Below are positions 25,525 to 34,860 of a stretch of 64,000 nucleotides of DNA, piece by piece. The position numbers and the translations under genes were made by a program. The notes below the pieces were generated by a model. That model did not search any database. It was not told the DNA's origin and worked only from the letters and a program-made list of their open reading frames with translations. Position 1 is the stretch's first letter. Each line of letters opens with the position of its first letter. The DNA is taken from IMG/VR virus record IMGVR_UViG_3300010399_000031, positions 62,001 through 126,000 of that record, one strand, 5' to 3'. Source of the stretch: a virus.

Positions 25525-25577
25525 GGAAGTATCCTTCAAGAAGAAATGTAAGAATTTTGAATCACATATCATCAAGA

Positions 25578-25595
25578 GAGTAGTGAAAACTACTC
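25578..25595 (+). promoter_or_regulatory. GAAA-loop leader hairpin before RNAP beta
   Basis: GAGTAGT (25578-25584) and ACTACTC (25589-25595) close a GAAA tetraloop 36 bases before the beta start. No T-tract follows. CATATCAT (25564-25571) just upstream weakly resembles the TATATNAC promoter. Confidence 0.4.
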
Positions 25596-25630
25596 GGAAT
25601 TGAATTAATCTTTCCTCAAAGGAAAATGTG

Positions 25631-26854
25631 ATGTCTGAGCATGCTGAACTGGACATTTGCAGTTATGTAGCAAACCAGATGGACAGGCGATTGATGGGGG
25701 TCAATGGCTTGAACTTTGCAGATACCCTGGATAGCTCACCTCGTAAGCAAATGTTTGCGAGTCATATCGGTCAATGTTTGGTGATCAAAGGAGGCACCGA
25801 GCGATTTATCCAGACCGGTATGGAGCGCCAGTATGCACGAACCACCTTCTCGGTGAAGATGCCAGAGGATGGCATCATCCTGAAAGTGCTGCATCGTTAT
25901 CGAGAAACAATGGGGGAAACGATTCACAACCCCGAGACCTATCTGCTATACGAATCGATGGATCCTGCTCGTGCTGGGGAAATCGGAATTATTACGTTAC
26001 CGGAGTATTTCTCTGATCAGACGTATTTTGGTTTCGAATATGGCCGAAGCAAGTGGCTTAAGAAGTCCTCGATTACACACGGCACTCCGATCAAGAAAGG
26101 TACGATCTTGCTCGATTCTCCGGCGATCGTGGAGAACGATGATGGTAGCCTTCAGGGTTACAAGTATGGTCGCCAGTGCAAGGTGGCGTATATGACTCAT
26201 CCGGCAGTTTCTGAGGATGGGATTGCGGTATGTCGGGATGTCCTTCCGTATTTCGCAATTAATACGTTTCGCAAGTATGAAGTGGAGTGGGGAAGTCGCT
26301 ACATTCCACTGAACCTTTACGGAGACGAGAACAACTATAAACCTTTTCCCGAGATTGGCGATGTGATTCGTCCAGATGGATTAATCATGGCACTGCGACG
26401 GGACGATCGCTCTTTGGCCGTGGTGGAGCAATCAGCCCGTGCCTTGCGTGAGGTGGACTTCTTGCATGATCGGCGTTTTTACGCCGCCGGTGCCGGTGGT
26501 CGGGTGATCGATGTTCGGATCTATCATGATGACTATACGTCCAGCAATGCTCCTGAAGAGATGGAGCGCCAAGCGATGCGCTATCATCGCTCGTCGCAAC
26601 AGTTTTATCGGGAATTGCTGCAAGAACTGAAGGAAATCGAGCAACGGCGCGGTGTGCCGCCCGTGCTATCGACGGAGTTGCATGAATTGGCAGTTGAAGC
26701 CACGGCCATTTTGGATAATCGAGCCAATGGCGCACAAGAGCGTCGAGTACTGCTTCATCGCAAAAACCCGATCGATGACTGGCGTATGGAAATCGTTGTT
26801 CAGTATGAAATCATTCCTACGGAAGGTTTCAAAATTACCGATTGCCATGGTGGT
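25631..26854 (+). CDS. Non-virion RNAP beta subunit C-part, exon 1 (gp71-73-like)
   Basis: 408 codons of the C-terminal half of an RNAP beta subunit. Beta-like features include THPAVSEDGIAVCRDVL and, at the end, the TDCHGG corresponding to the GRHGN segment around the conserved lysines of bacterial beta. Reading through reaches a stop (TAG 26858) one codon after the junction. A T-ending exon and G-ending intron fit group I splicing after position 26854, restoring HGG-KGVICKI (bacterial: HGN-KGVISKI) with the exon at 28137. AAAGGA precedes the ATG; a GTG one codon upstream is possible. Confidence 0.85.
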
Positions 26855-28136
26855 ATTTAGTAAAAGTTCGTCCGTCCTTGTAAAAAGGAGGATGAAATGG
26901 GAATTCGAGTTATTCCTGGTTATGAAACTTACGGCGTTACAAAGGCTGGAATAGTTGTTTCGTTTGAGAGTGGAACGATCCTGAGGCGATACTTGTTTGA
27001 TGGTTATATCTACGTAGATCTTTTTAAAGAAACGATAAAACCATTACGAGTACATCGACTAGTTGCATTAGCGTGGGTTGTGAATCCTAATCCAAACCGG
27101 TTTACCATTGTCAATCATCGCGATGGTATTCGGATAAACAATTGGTGGGAAAATCTTGAGTGGACTGATTACTCAGGTAACAATTATCACGCTATTAACG
27201 CAGGACTGAGGTCTGATAACATTCGCTGTTGTGTAAGAGATTTTTACACAAAGCAAGTGCATGAATTTGCTTCAATGGCGCAAGCCAAGGAATTCATGGG
27301 ACTTCGTAAAGACGTTCGAGTTGAACAACTCTCACTCAAGCAATTTGGAGCACTTATCGAGGGTCGATTTGAGTTCCGATTTGCAAACGATTCGACACCG
27401 TGGTTTTATGAAAATCGCACTGAGCTGGTTCCGCCATCCCGATATATGGTGGTGGTTCTAGAACCAAACGGCGAAACTAGAGAAGTATATTCGAATCGAG
27501 ATTTGCTTCAACGCTATCAACTTTATCGTAGCTCGAGCAGATCTATCCCTGGATTAGTCGATTACGGAAATTCATTATATCCGGATCATGAGTTTAGTTA
27601 TCGAGACAGTTACGCGGAGGAACAACACCGTGTGTCCCGAAATATAAAAAGTCAGGCTCAACCCATTCTTGCGGTACGTGGTGTCGAAGAGCTTGATTTT
27701 CAATCACTGACTCAATGTGCTAATCATTTTGATGTCGATCGTTCAGTTATTGTTCTTCGGTTAAATAGTGGACAAGATTTGGACGGATGGACTTTTACTT
27801 CAATGCCTCTTTAATCAGTAATGATTAAAGAAATCTCCTTTAATTGCTGGAAACTCCTGTTAGACGTGTGTACCACTGCGAGCCGCGAGGCAAAGCGACG
27901 GTTTGAAAAACACACGGTAGGGACAATCAGCAGCGAAGCTTCTCTTACGAGAAGAACGTTCAACGACTAAGACCTTACCAGTCTGTAGAGCCAAGCGGTA
28001 GGCGTATAGCCTTTAAATCGAAATAGGGAGCTTCCTACTTGAAAAAGAGGAAGAAGATATAGTCTGCTCCGTATGGAAACATACGGCGGGTGCTTTAACG
28101 CACCGGCTCAGCGTAGCGAACTGAGTGGACATTAGG
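26855..28136 (+). mobile_element. Group I intron with HNH homing endonuclease in RNAP beta gene
   Basis: 1282 bases interrupt the beta gene at its most conserved segment. The endonuclease gene fills the first 960 bases and the catalytic core lies after it: a P-type element AATTGCTGGAAACTCC (about 27842-27857), an R-type GTTCAACGACTAAGAC (27958-27973), and the conserved S-type AAGATATAGTC (28054-28064). Boundaries were chosen because exon 1 ends in T, the intron ends in G, and splicing gives an unbroken KGVICKI frame. phiKZ's matching gene (gp71-73) is also intron-split around an endonuclease gene. Confidence 0.8.
26897..27814 (+). CDS. Intron-encoded HNH homing endonuclease, 305 aa
   Basis: A typical HNH signature: VHRLVALAWV, then VNHRDGIRINNWWENLEW followed by NNYHA. 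AAAGGAGG precedes the ATG. The remaining 180 residues probably recognise DNA. The base composition is clearly AT-richer than the flanking RNAP exons, indicating separate origin. It would cut intronless RNAP beta alleles and drive intron spread. Confidence 0.85.
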   Translation: MGIRVIPGYETYGVTKAGIVVSFESGTILRRYLFDGYIYVDLFKETIKPLRVHRLVALAWVVNPNPNRFTIVNHRDGIRINNWWENLEWTDYSGNNYHAINAGLRSDNIRCCVRDFYTKQVHEFASMAQAKEFMGLRKDVRVEQLSLKQFGALIEGRFEFRFANDSTPWFYENRTELVPPSRYMVVVLEPNGETREVYSNRDLLQRYQLYRSSSRSIPGLVDYGNSLYPDHEFSYRDSYAEEQHRVSRNIKSQAQPILAVRGVEELDFQSLTQCANHFDVDRSVIVLRLNSGQDLDGWTFTSMPL

Positions 28137-29144
28137 AAAGGCGTCATCTGTAAGATCCTCGAACCTGAGGACATGCCGGTGGATGAAAACGGCGTGCGCG
28201 CCGATATCATCATGGACGGAAACTCGACCAATAGCCGGATGAACCTGGGTCGAAAGTACGAACAGTTCTTTAACAGCGCGTCAGCCCACGTGTGTGCCAC
28301 GGTGCGCAAGATGCTCAACCTGGAGGTTAAAGAGCCGAGTTTGGAACTGAAGCTTGAGCAATTGGAGGCCACGAACAAAGCCGCAGTCGATGCGGCTTGG
28401 TACTATCTGTGCGGATATCTGAAGATCATGAGTCCGGATAAGATGTATCCGTGGTATTGGAAGGGAGAGGCGCATACGACGCAAAAGGGATTGATCATCA
28501 ATCCTTATCCGCGAACTCGCTATCTCGCGGAAGTCATTCGTTCAGTTGATGGACTGATCATCTACTGGCCACCCGAGAACAGCCGGGAGTTCACGGATGC
28601 AGTGCAGTTGATCCAGAACAACGCCCAGTATCGCCCCCACCATGGTCCGGTTACCTATCGCGGGTACTCCGGTAAAATGGTGAAGACTCGAAACAAGGTG
28701 AGAATCGGTAGTGTGTACATCATCTTGCTAGAGAAGATTGCTGATGACTGGACGGCTGTGTCCTCATCCAAGCGTCAGCACTTCGGGGTGATCAGTCAGA
28801 TCACGAGTTGGGATAAGCATAGCTCGCCGCAACGCGTGCAAGCGATTCGGGCATGGGGTGAATCTGAAGTCCGGATCTCCATCTCTTTCCCTGGACCGCG
28901 TGTGACCGCAGACCTTTTGGACCGTAACAACAATCCAAGAACCGCGCGCCACCTTATCGACAACTTGCTGCAAGCTGAGCGCCCAACCGATATCGAGCGT
29001 ATCGTCGATCGACGGGTGATTCCGTACGGAGGAAACAAACCAGTGCAGTTGGTGAAACACATGGCGCTTACCTGGGGTTGGCAGTTCGAGTACGCGCCGT
29101 ATATTCCGAATCAAAGTAGCACAACACGGGAGATTGCTGCATGA
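28137..29144 (+). CDS. Non-virion RNAP beta subunit C-part, exon 2
   Basis: 335 codons continuing exon 1 in frame. It begins KGVICKI, then EDMPVDENGVRADIIMD and SRMNLGRKYEQF, counterparts of the bacterial beta stretch EDMPY..DG.PVDIVLNP...PSRMNIGQ. The C-terminus ends beside the beta' gene with a four-base ATGA overlap. Together the exons give 743 residues. The N-terminal half of beta (gp123-like in phiKZ) is not in this window. Confidence 0.85.
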   Translation, partial: KGVICKILEPEDMPVDENGVRADIIMDGNSTNSRMNLGRKYEQFFNSASAHVCATVRKMLNLEVKEPSLELKLEQLEATNKAAVDAAWYYLCGYLKIMSPDKMYPWYWKGEAHTTQKGLIINPYPRTRYLAEVIRSVDGLIIYWPPENSREFTDAVQLIQNNAQYRPHHGPVTYRGYSGKMVKTRNKVRIGSVYIILLEKIADDWTAVSSSKRQHFGVISQITSWDKHSSPQRVQAIRAWGESEVRISISFPGPRVTADLLDRNNNPRTARHLIDNLLQAERPTDIERIVDRRVIPYGGNKPVQLVKHMALTWGWQFEYAPYIPNQSSTTREIAA

Positions 29145-31171
29145 AGCGAATCAGTGCACGATTTCTAACCACCATGAGCACTGAACAATTGTGGACCACG
29201 TTGCGTGGTCCCTTTGTTTTGGTGTTCGATGACGGCGAGCTAGAGACCAACGCAAAAGAAAGTCTATATTCAAGCTATGCGTGGGAGTTCCATCGCAAGT
29301 ATCCCCGCACCCCGATGTTCAAACGTCATCACGTCAAGGAGATCATCGGGAAAAAACGATTGGCCAACGGTACGCACCTGAAGTTGCTGGGCAACGTCAT
29401 GTGGAGTGTGCACGCGGCGTATCAAGACGATACGAGCGTCACGCTCGACCAACTCTCCGAGATGACGTATCGGATCGTCAACCTGATGTATAACGATCTG
29501 TCCTATCGGTGTGAACCATGGGTGACGTCGCTTGATGTGACGGATTACATCGAGATTCTCAACCACCCGGACGTGCTGGCAGCGAAAAAGGATGCACCTC
29601 CCACGGAGCAAGCCATCGCACATATCCACGAGACAATTACCAAGGTGCTCTTGGATGACCCGAGTATGGCGCACAACCCGATTGCGCGGGCTGTGAAGTC
29701 AGGACTCTCGAATATGGGTCAGGTGTTGCAGTGCGTGGGGCCGCGAGGCTTTATCACCGATATGGATGGGAACTATTTCCCACGTCCAATCATGCGGGGG
29801 TTTGCCGAGGGCTTTCGCGACTTTCACGATTCGTTCATCGAGTCTCGCCATGCGTCCATGTCGCTTGCTCAAGCAAAAGACCCGCTTGAGCAGACTGAGT
29901 ATTTCAGTCGACGCTTGCAGTTGATCTGTCAGAATGTGCGGCGACTGCACATGACCGATTGTGGATCGACCGAGTATCTGTATTGGACGATTCGCGATCA
30001 GCAGTTTGACGATGACGGTAATGTCAGTCAGAAGTCGGATCTGGATCTGTTGGCCGGTAAGTATTTCGTGAATGCGGAGGGCGGGCTCTCTGCTATTCGT
30101 AAAACGGATAAGCACCTGATCGGCCACACGCTGAAAGTGCGCAGCACCCTAGGTAAGTGTCGGCACCCAGATCCGTATGGGGTGTGCGCGGCTTGCTTTG
30201 GTGAGTTGGCATATTCGATCCTCGATCCTTTGACGGGCAATCTCGGCCAGACCACCTGCACCTCGATGACCGAAGTCGTCTCGCAACTGGTACTCTCCAC
30301 CAAGCACTTTGTCGGCAATGCGATGATGGAAGCCATCGTGCTGGATAACATCACTAAGCAGTATTTCGATGTGACCAGTGACCGGGCGTCGTATCTGCTG
30401 CACAAACGCTGGAAGAATCACCATGTGCGTTTGATCATCCCGCACCAGTTCGCTGCCCACTTCACCGACATTCAAGCTGTGGCTGATGTCAACCAGTTGA
30501 CGAGTATCTCGCGTATCAGTGAGTTGCCGGAAATTGGCATTGGCATTGGAAACGGGGAGAAGTATGAGGAAATCGCGTTGCGTGTCGCGATGGATCGTCG
30601 CATGGCATCCATGACATATCCACTGCTCGCCCACATCAAGAAAGTCGGTTGGTCGCTCAATGAAAAGGGCCACTACATCGTCGATATGTCAGGTTGGGAT
30701 TACGACAAACCTATCCTGTCGTTGCCGATGAAGCGGTACAACATGAGCGATCACTCCGCTGAGATTGCGGATATTCTGGAGGCATCCATCAAGGAAATCG
30801 CCGAGCGAGATCTGGAGGAATCGGTCGATCCGACGTTGGTCAAGTTGTTTGACCATGTCAACCATCGCCTCTCGGTGAATCTGGCGGTGCTTGAAATCGT
30901 ACTCTATGGTGGAATGGTGGTGTCGAGTGCCAACGACAATTTCGCGCTGCCTAAGGCGAACACAGGTCGAGCACTGGGTGTGTATGATCTGACCATCGAG
31001 AACCGCTCTATGGCGGCTAAGATGGCCTATGAGCATCAGTTGGCGAGTATCCTGAACCCGCACAACTATATCACACCCAATCGGATGGATCACCCGTTCG
31101 ATGCGGTGATTATGCCTCACGAAGTGCTTCAAGCAGGAGAGGAGGAATACCTGCGTAGTATCGGAGCATAA
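29141..31171 (+). CDS. Non-virion RNAP beta' subunit, C-terminal part (gp74-like)
   Basis: The segment VRSTLGKC..GVCAACFGEL (C340, C349, C352) matches the zinc-binding VRS..C..GVCAHCYG of bacterial beta'. It is followed by GNLGQTTCTSMTEVVSQLVLSTKH, in the place of the conserved [21 protein letters not shown]. The 676-aa protein completes beta' together with the gene at 14007. Its start overlaps the beta stop, so beta and beta' parts are made in step. Confidence 0.85.
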   Translation: MKRISARFLTTMSTEQLWTTLRGPFVLVFDDGELETNAKESLYSSYAWEFHRKYPRTPMFKRHHVKEIIGKKRLANGTHLKLLGNVMWSVHAAYQDDTSVTLDQLSEMTYRIVNLMYNDLSYRCEPWVTSLDVTDYIEILNHPDVLAAKKDAPPTEQAIAHIHETITKVLLDDPSMAHNPIARAVKSGLSNMGQVLQCVGPRGFITDMDGNYFPRPIMRGFAEGFRDFHDSFIESRHASMSLAQAKDPLEQTEYFSRRLQLICQNVRRLHMTDCGSTEYLYWTIRDQQFDDDGNVSQKSDLDLLAGKYFVNAEGGLSAIRKTDKHLIGHTLKVRSTLGKCRHPDPYGVCAACFGELAYSILDPLTGNLGQTTCTSMTEVVSQLVLSTKHFVGNAMMEAIVLDNITKQYFDVTSDRASYLLHKRWKNHHVRLIIPHQFAAHFTDIQAVADVNQLTSISRISELPEIGIGIGNGEKYEEIALRVAMDRRMASMTYPLLAHIKKVGWSLNEKGHYIVDMSGWDYDKPILSLPMKRYNMSDHSAEIADILEASIKEIAERDLEESVDPTLVKLFDHVNHRLSVNLAVLEIVLYGGMVVSSANDNFALPKANTGRALGVYDLTIENRSMAAKMAYEHQLASILNPHNYITPNRMDHPFDAVIMPHEVLQAGEEEYLRSIGA

Positions 31172-31179
31172 GTTGGATC

Positions 31180-31215
31180 AGGGGTGGGTTCAGTGCCCAC
31201 CCCTTGCACTTTTTC
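31180..31215 (+). terminator. Terminator after RNAP beta'
   Basis: GGGGTGGG (31180-31187) pairs with CCCACCCC (31195-31202), followed by TTGCACTTTTTC. It has the same arms as the terminator at 8318 but without the TATGCC motif. Confidence 0.75.
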
Positions 31216-31240
31216 TGTTCAAGCGATTAGAAGGCAAAAC

Positions 31241-32785
31241 ATGGTTGAACTGACTATTACGGTGTACTCGCACCATTTTGAAGTAACGCGTATCTCCCCG
31301 CGAGGCCGCCGGGTAGTAGAAGACTTTGCCAGACGCTATATCGAATACACCCTCAGAAAAAGACGGGGTCGGCCCGGCTTTGATGAAGTGCCCGATTGTG
31401 TGTTTGCCGCTTCTAACGCTGACCGCACGCAGTACCGTTTTCACGCCGCGCAGATGGAGGAGTTTAAGAACCACCTGCGTGTGTTTGATTTGGTTCACCC
31501 CGATGCTATCGAGTGGATTGAAGTACCGTTGTATGAGCCGCTCGGGGTCGATCTATTGATTCAAGAGGGATGGCTCCCTAAAGAGAAGTATAAACAAGCC
31601 GATGCCATTGCCTTCATGGAAAGGACAGAACCGCCTCGCAAACTCCTTGGAATGCATACAGGTTACGGCAAAAGTTTTTGTACAATGCAAGCCGTAGCAA
31701 ACATTTCGACTCTTTCTGTGTGGTCAGTGCAGGCGAAGTTTCTGGAGAAGACTCGACTGGATATGCTCAGGACACTCCAAGTCGAATTGGAAGATATCAT
31801 CGTCGTACGCGACACGAAGGATTTGAAGTTGCTGCTGCTAAAAACAATGCAAGGGCCGATCGATTGCAAAATCGTTCTTATTAGCAGCAAGTTGATTCAG
31901 ATTTGGATTTCGTTGTACGAGAAAGTGGGCAAAGCAATTGAAGGCGTAGGTTACAGTTGCATGCCGCAAGAGTTTTATCCGTTGTTGCGTGCTGGCGTTC
32001 GCGTGATTGATGAAGTGCACATGGAGTTTCATTTTAACTTCAAACAAGATCTTTACACGCACGTACCACAGTCGATCTCACTCTCGGCAACGATGATCTC
32101 CGATAGTCGGTTTCGCAACCAGATGTACATGTTGACGTACCCGCTCTCGTGTCGTTTTGAAGTACCCTACATTCCGTTTATCAGTGCGACCGCCATTTCG
32201 TATCAGTTTGAAACCCCTGATCGGATTCGCGTCCTGGGTCGCCAAGGGATGTATTCGCATTACGTGTTTGAAGACTCGGTGATGAAGAACAAGAAAGTCT
32301 TAGCCAATTACGTTAAGATGATCAAGTTTATCACGGAGATAGAGTTTGTCCGTGATCACCGAGAAGGCGAGAGCATGGTGGTGTACGCCGCCAGTGTGGA
32401 GTTTTGCACCTATCTCGTTGAAGAGTTCCGTAAAACCTGGTCAGATTTGAGAATCGAGCGTTATTGTGGGTCGATCAATGATCCGTATGAAAATCTCATT
32501 AACGCGCAGCTGGTGGTGACCACACTCGGTAGCGCGGGTACGAACGTCGATATTCCCAAATTGAAATGCGTACTGTTGACTACTTCAGTGGATTCCACTC
32601 AGGGTAACATTCAAGGGGCAGGTCGTCTACGTGACGATAAACTTGAAGCGGGTCGCGCTGCTCGGTTTGTTTGGCTTTACTGTGAACAAGTGGGACGACA
32701 TGTCGCGTACCACAACAAGAAAATGGGCTTGCTCAGACCCCGAGCTTTAAAGCTTAATGAACAGTCGTATTCTGAACTGCTGTAA
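31241..32785 (+). CDS. SF2 DEAH-type helicase, 514 aa
   Basis: Walker A GMHTGYGKS (137-145), motif II DEVH (257-260), a motif III-like LSATM, and the motif V/VI region TTLGSAGTNVDIP ... QGAGRLRDD near residues 425-465 give the full superfamily 2 order. The first 120 residues are a phage-specific N-terminal domain. The frame extends 19 codons upstream, but ATG 31241 follows AAGGCAAAAC. It probably unwinds DNA or remodels transcription/replication complexes; UvsW-like branch migration is one option. Confidence 0.8.
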   Translation: MVELTITVYSHHFEVTRISPRGRRVVEDFARRYIEYTLRKRRGRPGFDEVPDCVFAASNADRTQYRFHAAQMEEFKNHLRVFDLVHPDAIEWIEVPLYEPLGVDLLIQEGWLPKEKYKQADAIAFMERTEPPRKLLGMHTGYGKSFCTMQAVANISTLSVWSVQAKFLEKTRLDMLRTLQVELEDIIVVRDTKDLKLLLLKTMQGPIDCKIVLISSKLIQIWISLYEKVGKAIEGVGYSCMPQEFYPLLRAGVRVIDEVHMEFHFNFKQDLYTHVPQSISLSATMISDSRFRNQMYMLTYPLSCRFEVPYIPFISATAISYQFETPDRIRVLGRQGMYSHYVFEDSVMKNKKVLANYVKMIKFITEIEFVRDHREGESMVVYAASVEFCTYLVEEFRKTWSDLRIERYCGSINDPYENLINAQLVVTTLGSAGTNVDIPKLKCVLLTTSVDSTQGNIQGAGRLRDDKLEAGRAARFVWLYCEQVGRHVAYHNKKMGLLRPRALKLNEQSYSELL

Positions 32786-32869
32786 AAACCGCACTGGCTT
32801 TGCTTTCTTGACCGAGCCGCTGATCAGGAAAGTGAAGTCTATTATTAGAACCAAGGAGTGAAAGAAAGT

Positions 32870-33436
32870 ATGGACCCGATTCTCACCGCTAAGAGCACCA
32901 ACCTTGCCGATGCATTTGCGTTGTTGCTGGGTATCTACCAAGGGCCGCAAGCAATTACCAATGGCCGCACACATCGTCGTAAAATGACGCATGTGGGCAA
33001 TCCGTTTCACCAGTTTATTTATCACGAAAAGCCGCCCGCTGACGGCACTGCGTGGCCAGCTGTGCGCTATCTCTCAGCGGAGTTTTTCCAGTGGAGTGGA
33101 TTTTTCCATCTCTACTGCCACACACACCAAGAGGTACTGCCGTTCTTGCCCAAGAAGCTTGCTTTAAGCGACATCCAACAAGGTTTTGCTCACGAGCGCT
33201 TTCGTAAAGAATCGTCCAGCGTGTGTCGCACCTATTCGATCGAACAGATCGAGCTTGCCGCGCGCGATGCGGTAGCCTGGTTGGTCTTAGGTAATCGCCC
33301 CGCTCGACCCACTTTGGAACAGATGCGCGAGACGGTGCGCCAGATCGACCAGTTTCGACGCCGGTTTGCTTCGTCCAAGACAAGTGGCTTTATCCCGATG
33401 AGCATCGAGGATCTCACCAGTATGCTGGAGGCTTGA
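32870..33436 (+). CDS. Hypothetical protein, 188 aa
   Basis: AAGGAGTGAAAG precedes the ATG (a GTG 12 bases earlier is possible). The protein has several His/Tyr-rich segments (HRRKMTHVGNPFHQFIYH; HLYCHTHQEV) that could bind metal, and a helical C-terminus. No known family was recognised. It is separated by one base from the next gene, so they form an operon. Confidence 0.55.
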   Translation: MDPILTAKSTNLADAFALLLGIYQGPQAITNGRTHRRKMTHVGNPFHQFIYHEKPPADGTAWPAVRYLSAEFFQWSGFFHLYCHTHQEVLPFLPKKLALSDIQQGFAHERFRKESSSVCRTYSIEQIELAARDAVAWLVLGNRPARPTLEQMRETVRQIDQFRRRFASSKTSGFIPMSIEDLTSMLEA

Positions 33437-33437
33437 G

Positions 33438-34109
33438 ATGATTAATGTCTGGATGGAGGTCCTTACCGCCAGACTGGGAAACTATTTTACCGATGCGCTG
33501 GAGGAAAACGAGCATTTTGACTTCATGACGCTGCTGCGACGCGTGTTAGCTGATAAAACGTTGATGAACTTTAAACTCATCATCGAGCAGGCGCATGATT
33601 TGGCTACTTCCGAAAACCTGGAAAGTGGTTTATTCCAGCGCCGTGCGATGCGTCTTGTATTACCACGGGTCAGTAAGGCGTTCGCTGAATTACCTAAAGA
33701 AATCACCGTAGATGACATGCGTCGCTCCAACTACGTGTTGCGTGAAAGTTCACACTACACGTTTATGGAAGCGTATTGGATACTCATCGCATGGGTGGCG
33801 TTTGGGGAAGATAACATCGTTCCGGTTGACATGATCGCTAATGCTTTATTGGTGAATTTTCGTGAAGCGATTAACAAGGGAATCACCAAGCCAAAAGATC
33901 CGTTTTTCATTATGATTGGATCAGATAAACGCACGAAACTCCCCACCAACAAGAGCGGGTATGATCAGAAAACGCGGCGACTTCCCAAAGGAGCGATAGA
34001 CGTTATGCAATTGCTTCTCCAACGTATGGATCAGAAGTTACTCGCCATCAGGGATTACCAGCGTAGCGCAAAACCTGCTGGAGAAATCCTGGTCTCTGTC
34101 GTCCATTGA
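33438..34109 (+). CDS. Hypothetical protein, 223 aa
   Basis: CTGGAGGC precedes the ATG. Mostly helical, with a basic segment (GSDKRTKLPTNKSGYDQKTRR) in the last third. No catalytic motif or membrane helix was seen. It ends just before a strong terminator. Function unknown. Confidence 0.6.
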   Translation: MINVWMEVLTARLGNYFTDALEENEHFDFMTLLRRVLADKTLMNFKLIIEQAHDLATSENLESGLFQRRAMRLVLPRVSKAFAELPKEITVDDMRRSNYVLRESSHYTFMEAYWILIAWVAFGEDNIVPVDMIANALLVNFREAINKGITKPKDPFFIMIGSDKRTKLPTNKSGYDQKTRRLPKGAIDVMQLLLQRMDQKLLAIRDYQRSAKPAGEILVSVVH

Positions 34110-34122
34110 CAACAGCAAAGAC

Positions 34123-34150
34123 GGAGACCCTAGTGGTCTCCGCTTATGCC
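34123..34150 (+). terminator. Terminator with TTATGCC
   Basis: GGAGACC (34123-34129) pairs with GGTCTCC (34135-34141), directly followed by GCTTATGCC. No T-tract occurs before TTATGCC (34144-34150). Confidence 0.6.
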
Positions 34151-34172
34151 CGAGTGTAGATTTTTTCAGCTA

Positions 34173-34180
34173 TATATAAC
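34173..34180 (+). promoter_or_regulatory. TATATAAC early-type promoter
   Basis: Located 53 bases before the ATG at 34233. The surrounding sequence (GCTATATATAAC...TTGCGAACTGGTAAC) closely resembles that before chimallin (GCTATATATCAC...TTGCATAGTGGTAAC), extending similarity beyond the core. Confidence 0.55.
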
Positions 34181-34232
34181 TTTTGCGAACTGGTAACGAA
34201 GCCAGTTAATTTCACTACAAAAGGAGTCCTTC

Positions 34233-34778
34233 ATGAATACCATTTCCCCCATCGTTATTGCTCTCGAAAAGAACAAACTTATCGCCATCGATGATGAGAG
34301 CGGACAAGAAGTCAAACTCTACGGCGTGGGTCACCTCATCAAAGATAATAAACGCGATGAGTTCGCCGTGCCGCTTTTCAAGGACACGTCGTTCTTCCTA
34401 CGCTCACTTTATCTGGGCGAGGACGAAAAAGTCCACATCGACGTCTACACAACGGGTGGCGCGATCTACGCACAAGAGACACCTGACCTTGTGGATCTAC
34501 AACACCATAAGGTGATGTATGGAACGATCTTCCAGACCTGGATCTTCGGCCTGAAAGATGGCGGATGCGTTCCACGTCCGGCGCCGGTGCCTGAATCGAA
34601 GAAAGTAGTAAGCGAGGACAAATCGAAAGTGAGTTTCTCCACCCTCTTCAGCAAGAAACCGAAGAAGGAAGATAAGCCGGTCGAACCGAGTTACGACGCA
34701 ACCCCGCGTCGTAACACCACCCTCGCCGGCCTCACGCATCTCGCAGTAAAGCAAGAAGAGTCGCAACAAGCAGTGTAA
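34233..34778 (+). CDS. Hypothetical early protein, 181 aa
   Basis: AAAAGGAGT before the ATG and a chimallin-type promoter suggest strong early expression; GC-ending codons agree. The N-terminal 110 residues are beta-rich with charged strands (DDESGQEVKLYGVG; EDEKVHIDVYTTGG), and the C-terminal 65 residues are Lys/Pro/Ser-rich and probably disordered. No family was recognised. Because its control resembles chimallin, a role in early takeover or nucleus formation is possible but unproven. Confidence 0.55.
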   Translation: MNTISPIVIALEKNKLIAIDDESGQEVKLYGVGHLIKDNKRDEFAVPLFKDTSFFLRSLYLGEDEKVHIDVYTTGGAIYAQETPDLVDLQHHKVMYGTIFQTWIFGLKDGGCVPRPAPVPESKKVVSEDKSKVSFSTLFSKKPKKEDKPVEPSYDATPRRNTTLAGLTHLAVKQEESQQAV

Positions 34779-34803
34779 CATTCAAGTATCAGGTGATAGA
34801 GGC

Positions 34804-34850
34804 GGCATAAAACCTAGGGGGTTTCCCCTAGGTTGTCTCTTTCTTTTTTT
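34804..34850. terminator. Bidirectional terminator with GGCATAA
   Basis: AACCTAGGGG (34811-34820) pairs with CCCCTAGGTT (34825-34834), then GTCTCTTTCTTTTTTT. GGCATAA (34804-34810) is TTATGCC on the minus strand, downstream of the converging minus operon. Confidence 0.85.
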
Positions 34851-34860
34851 GTTTCCATTC

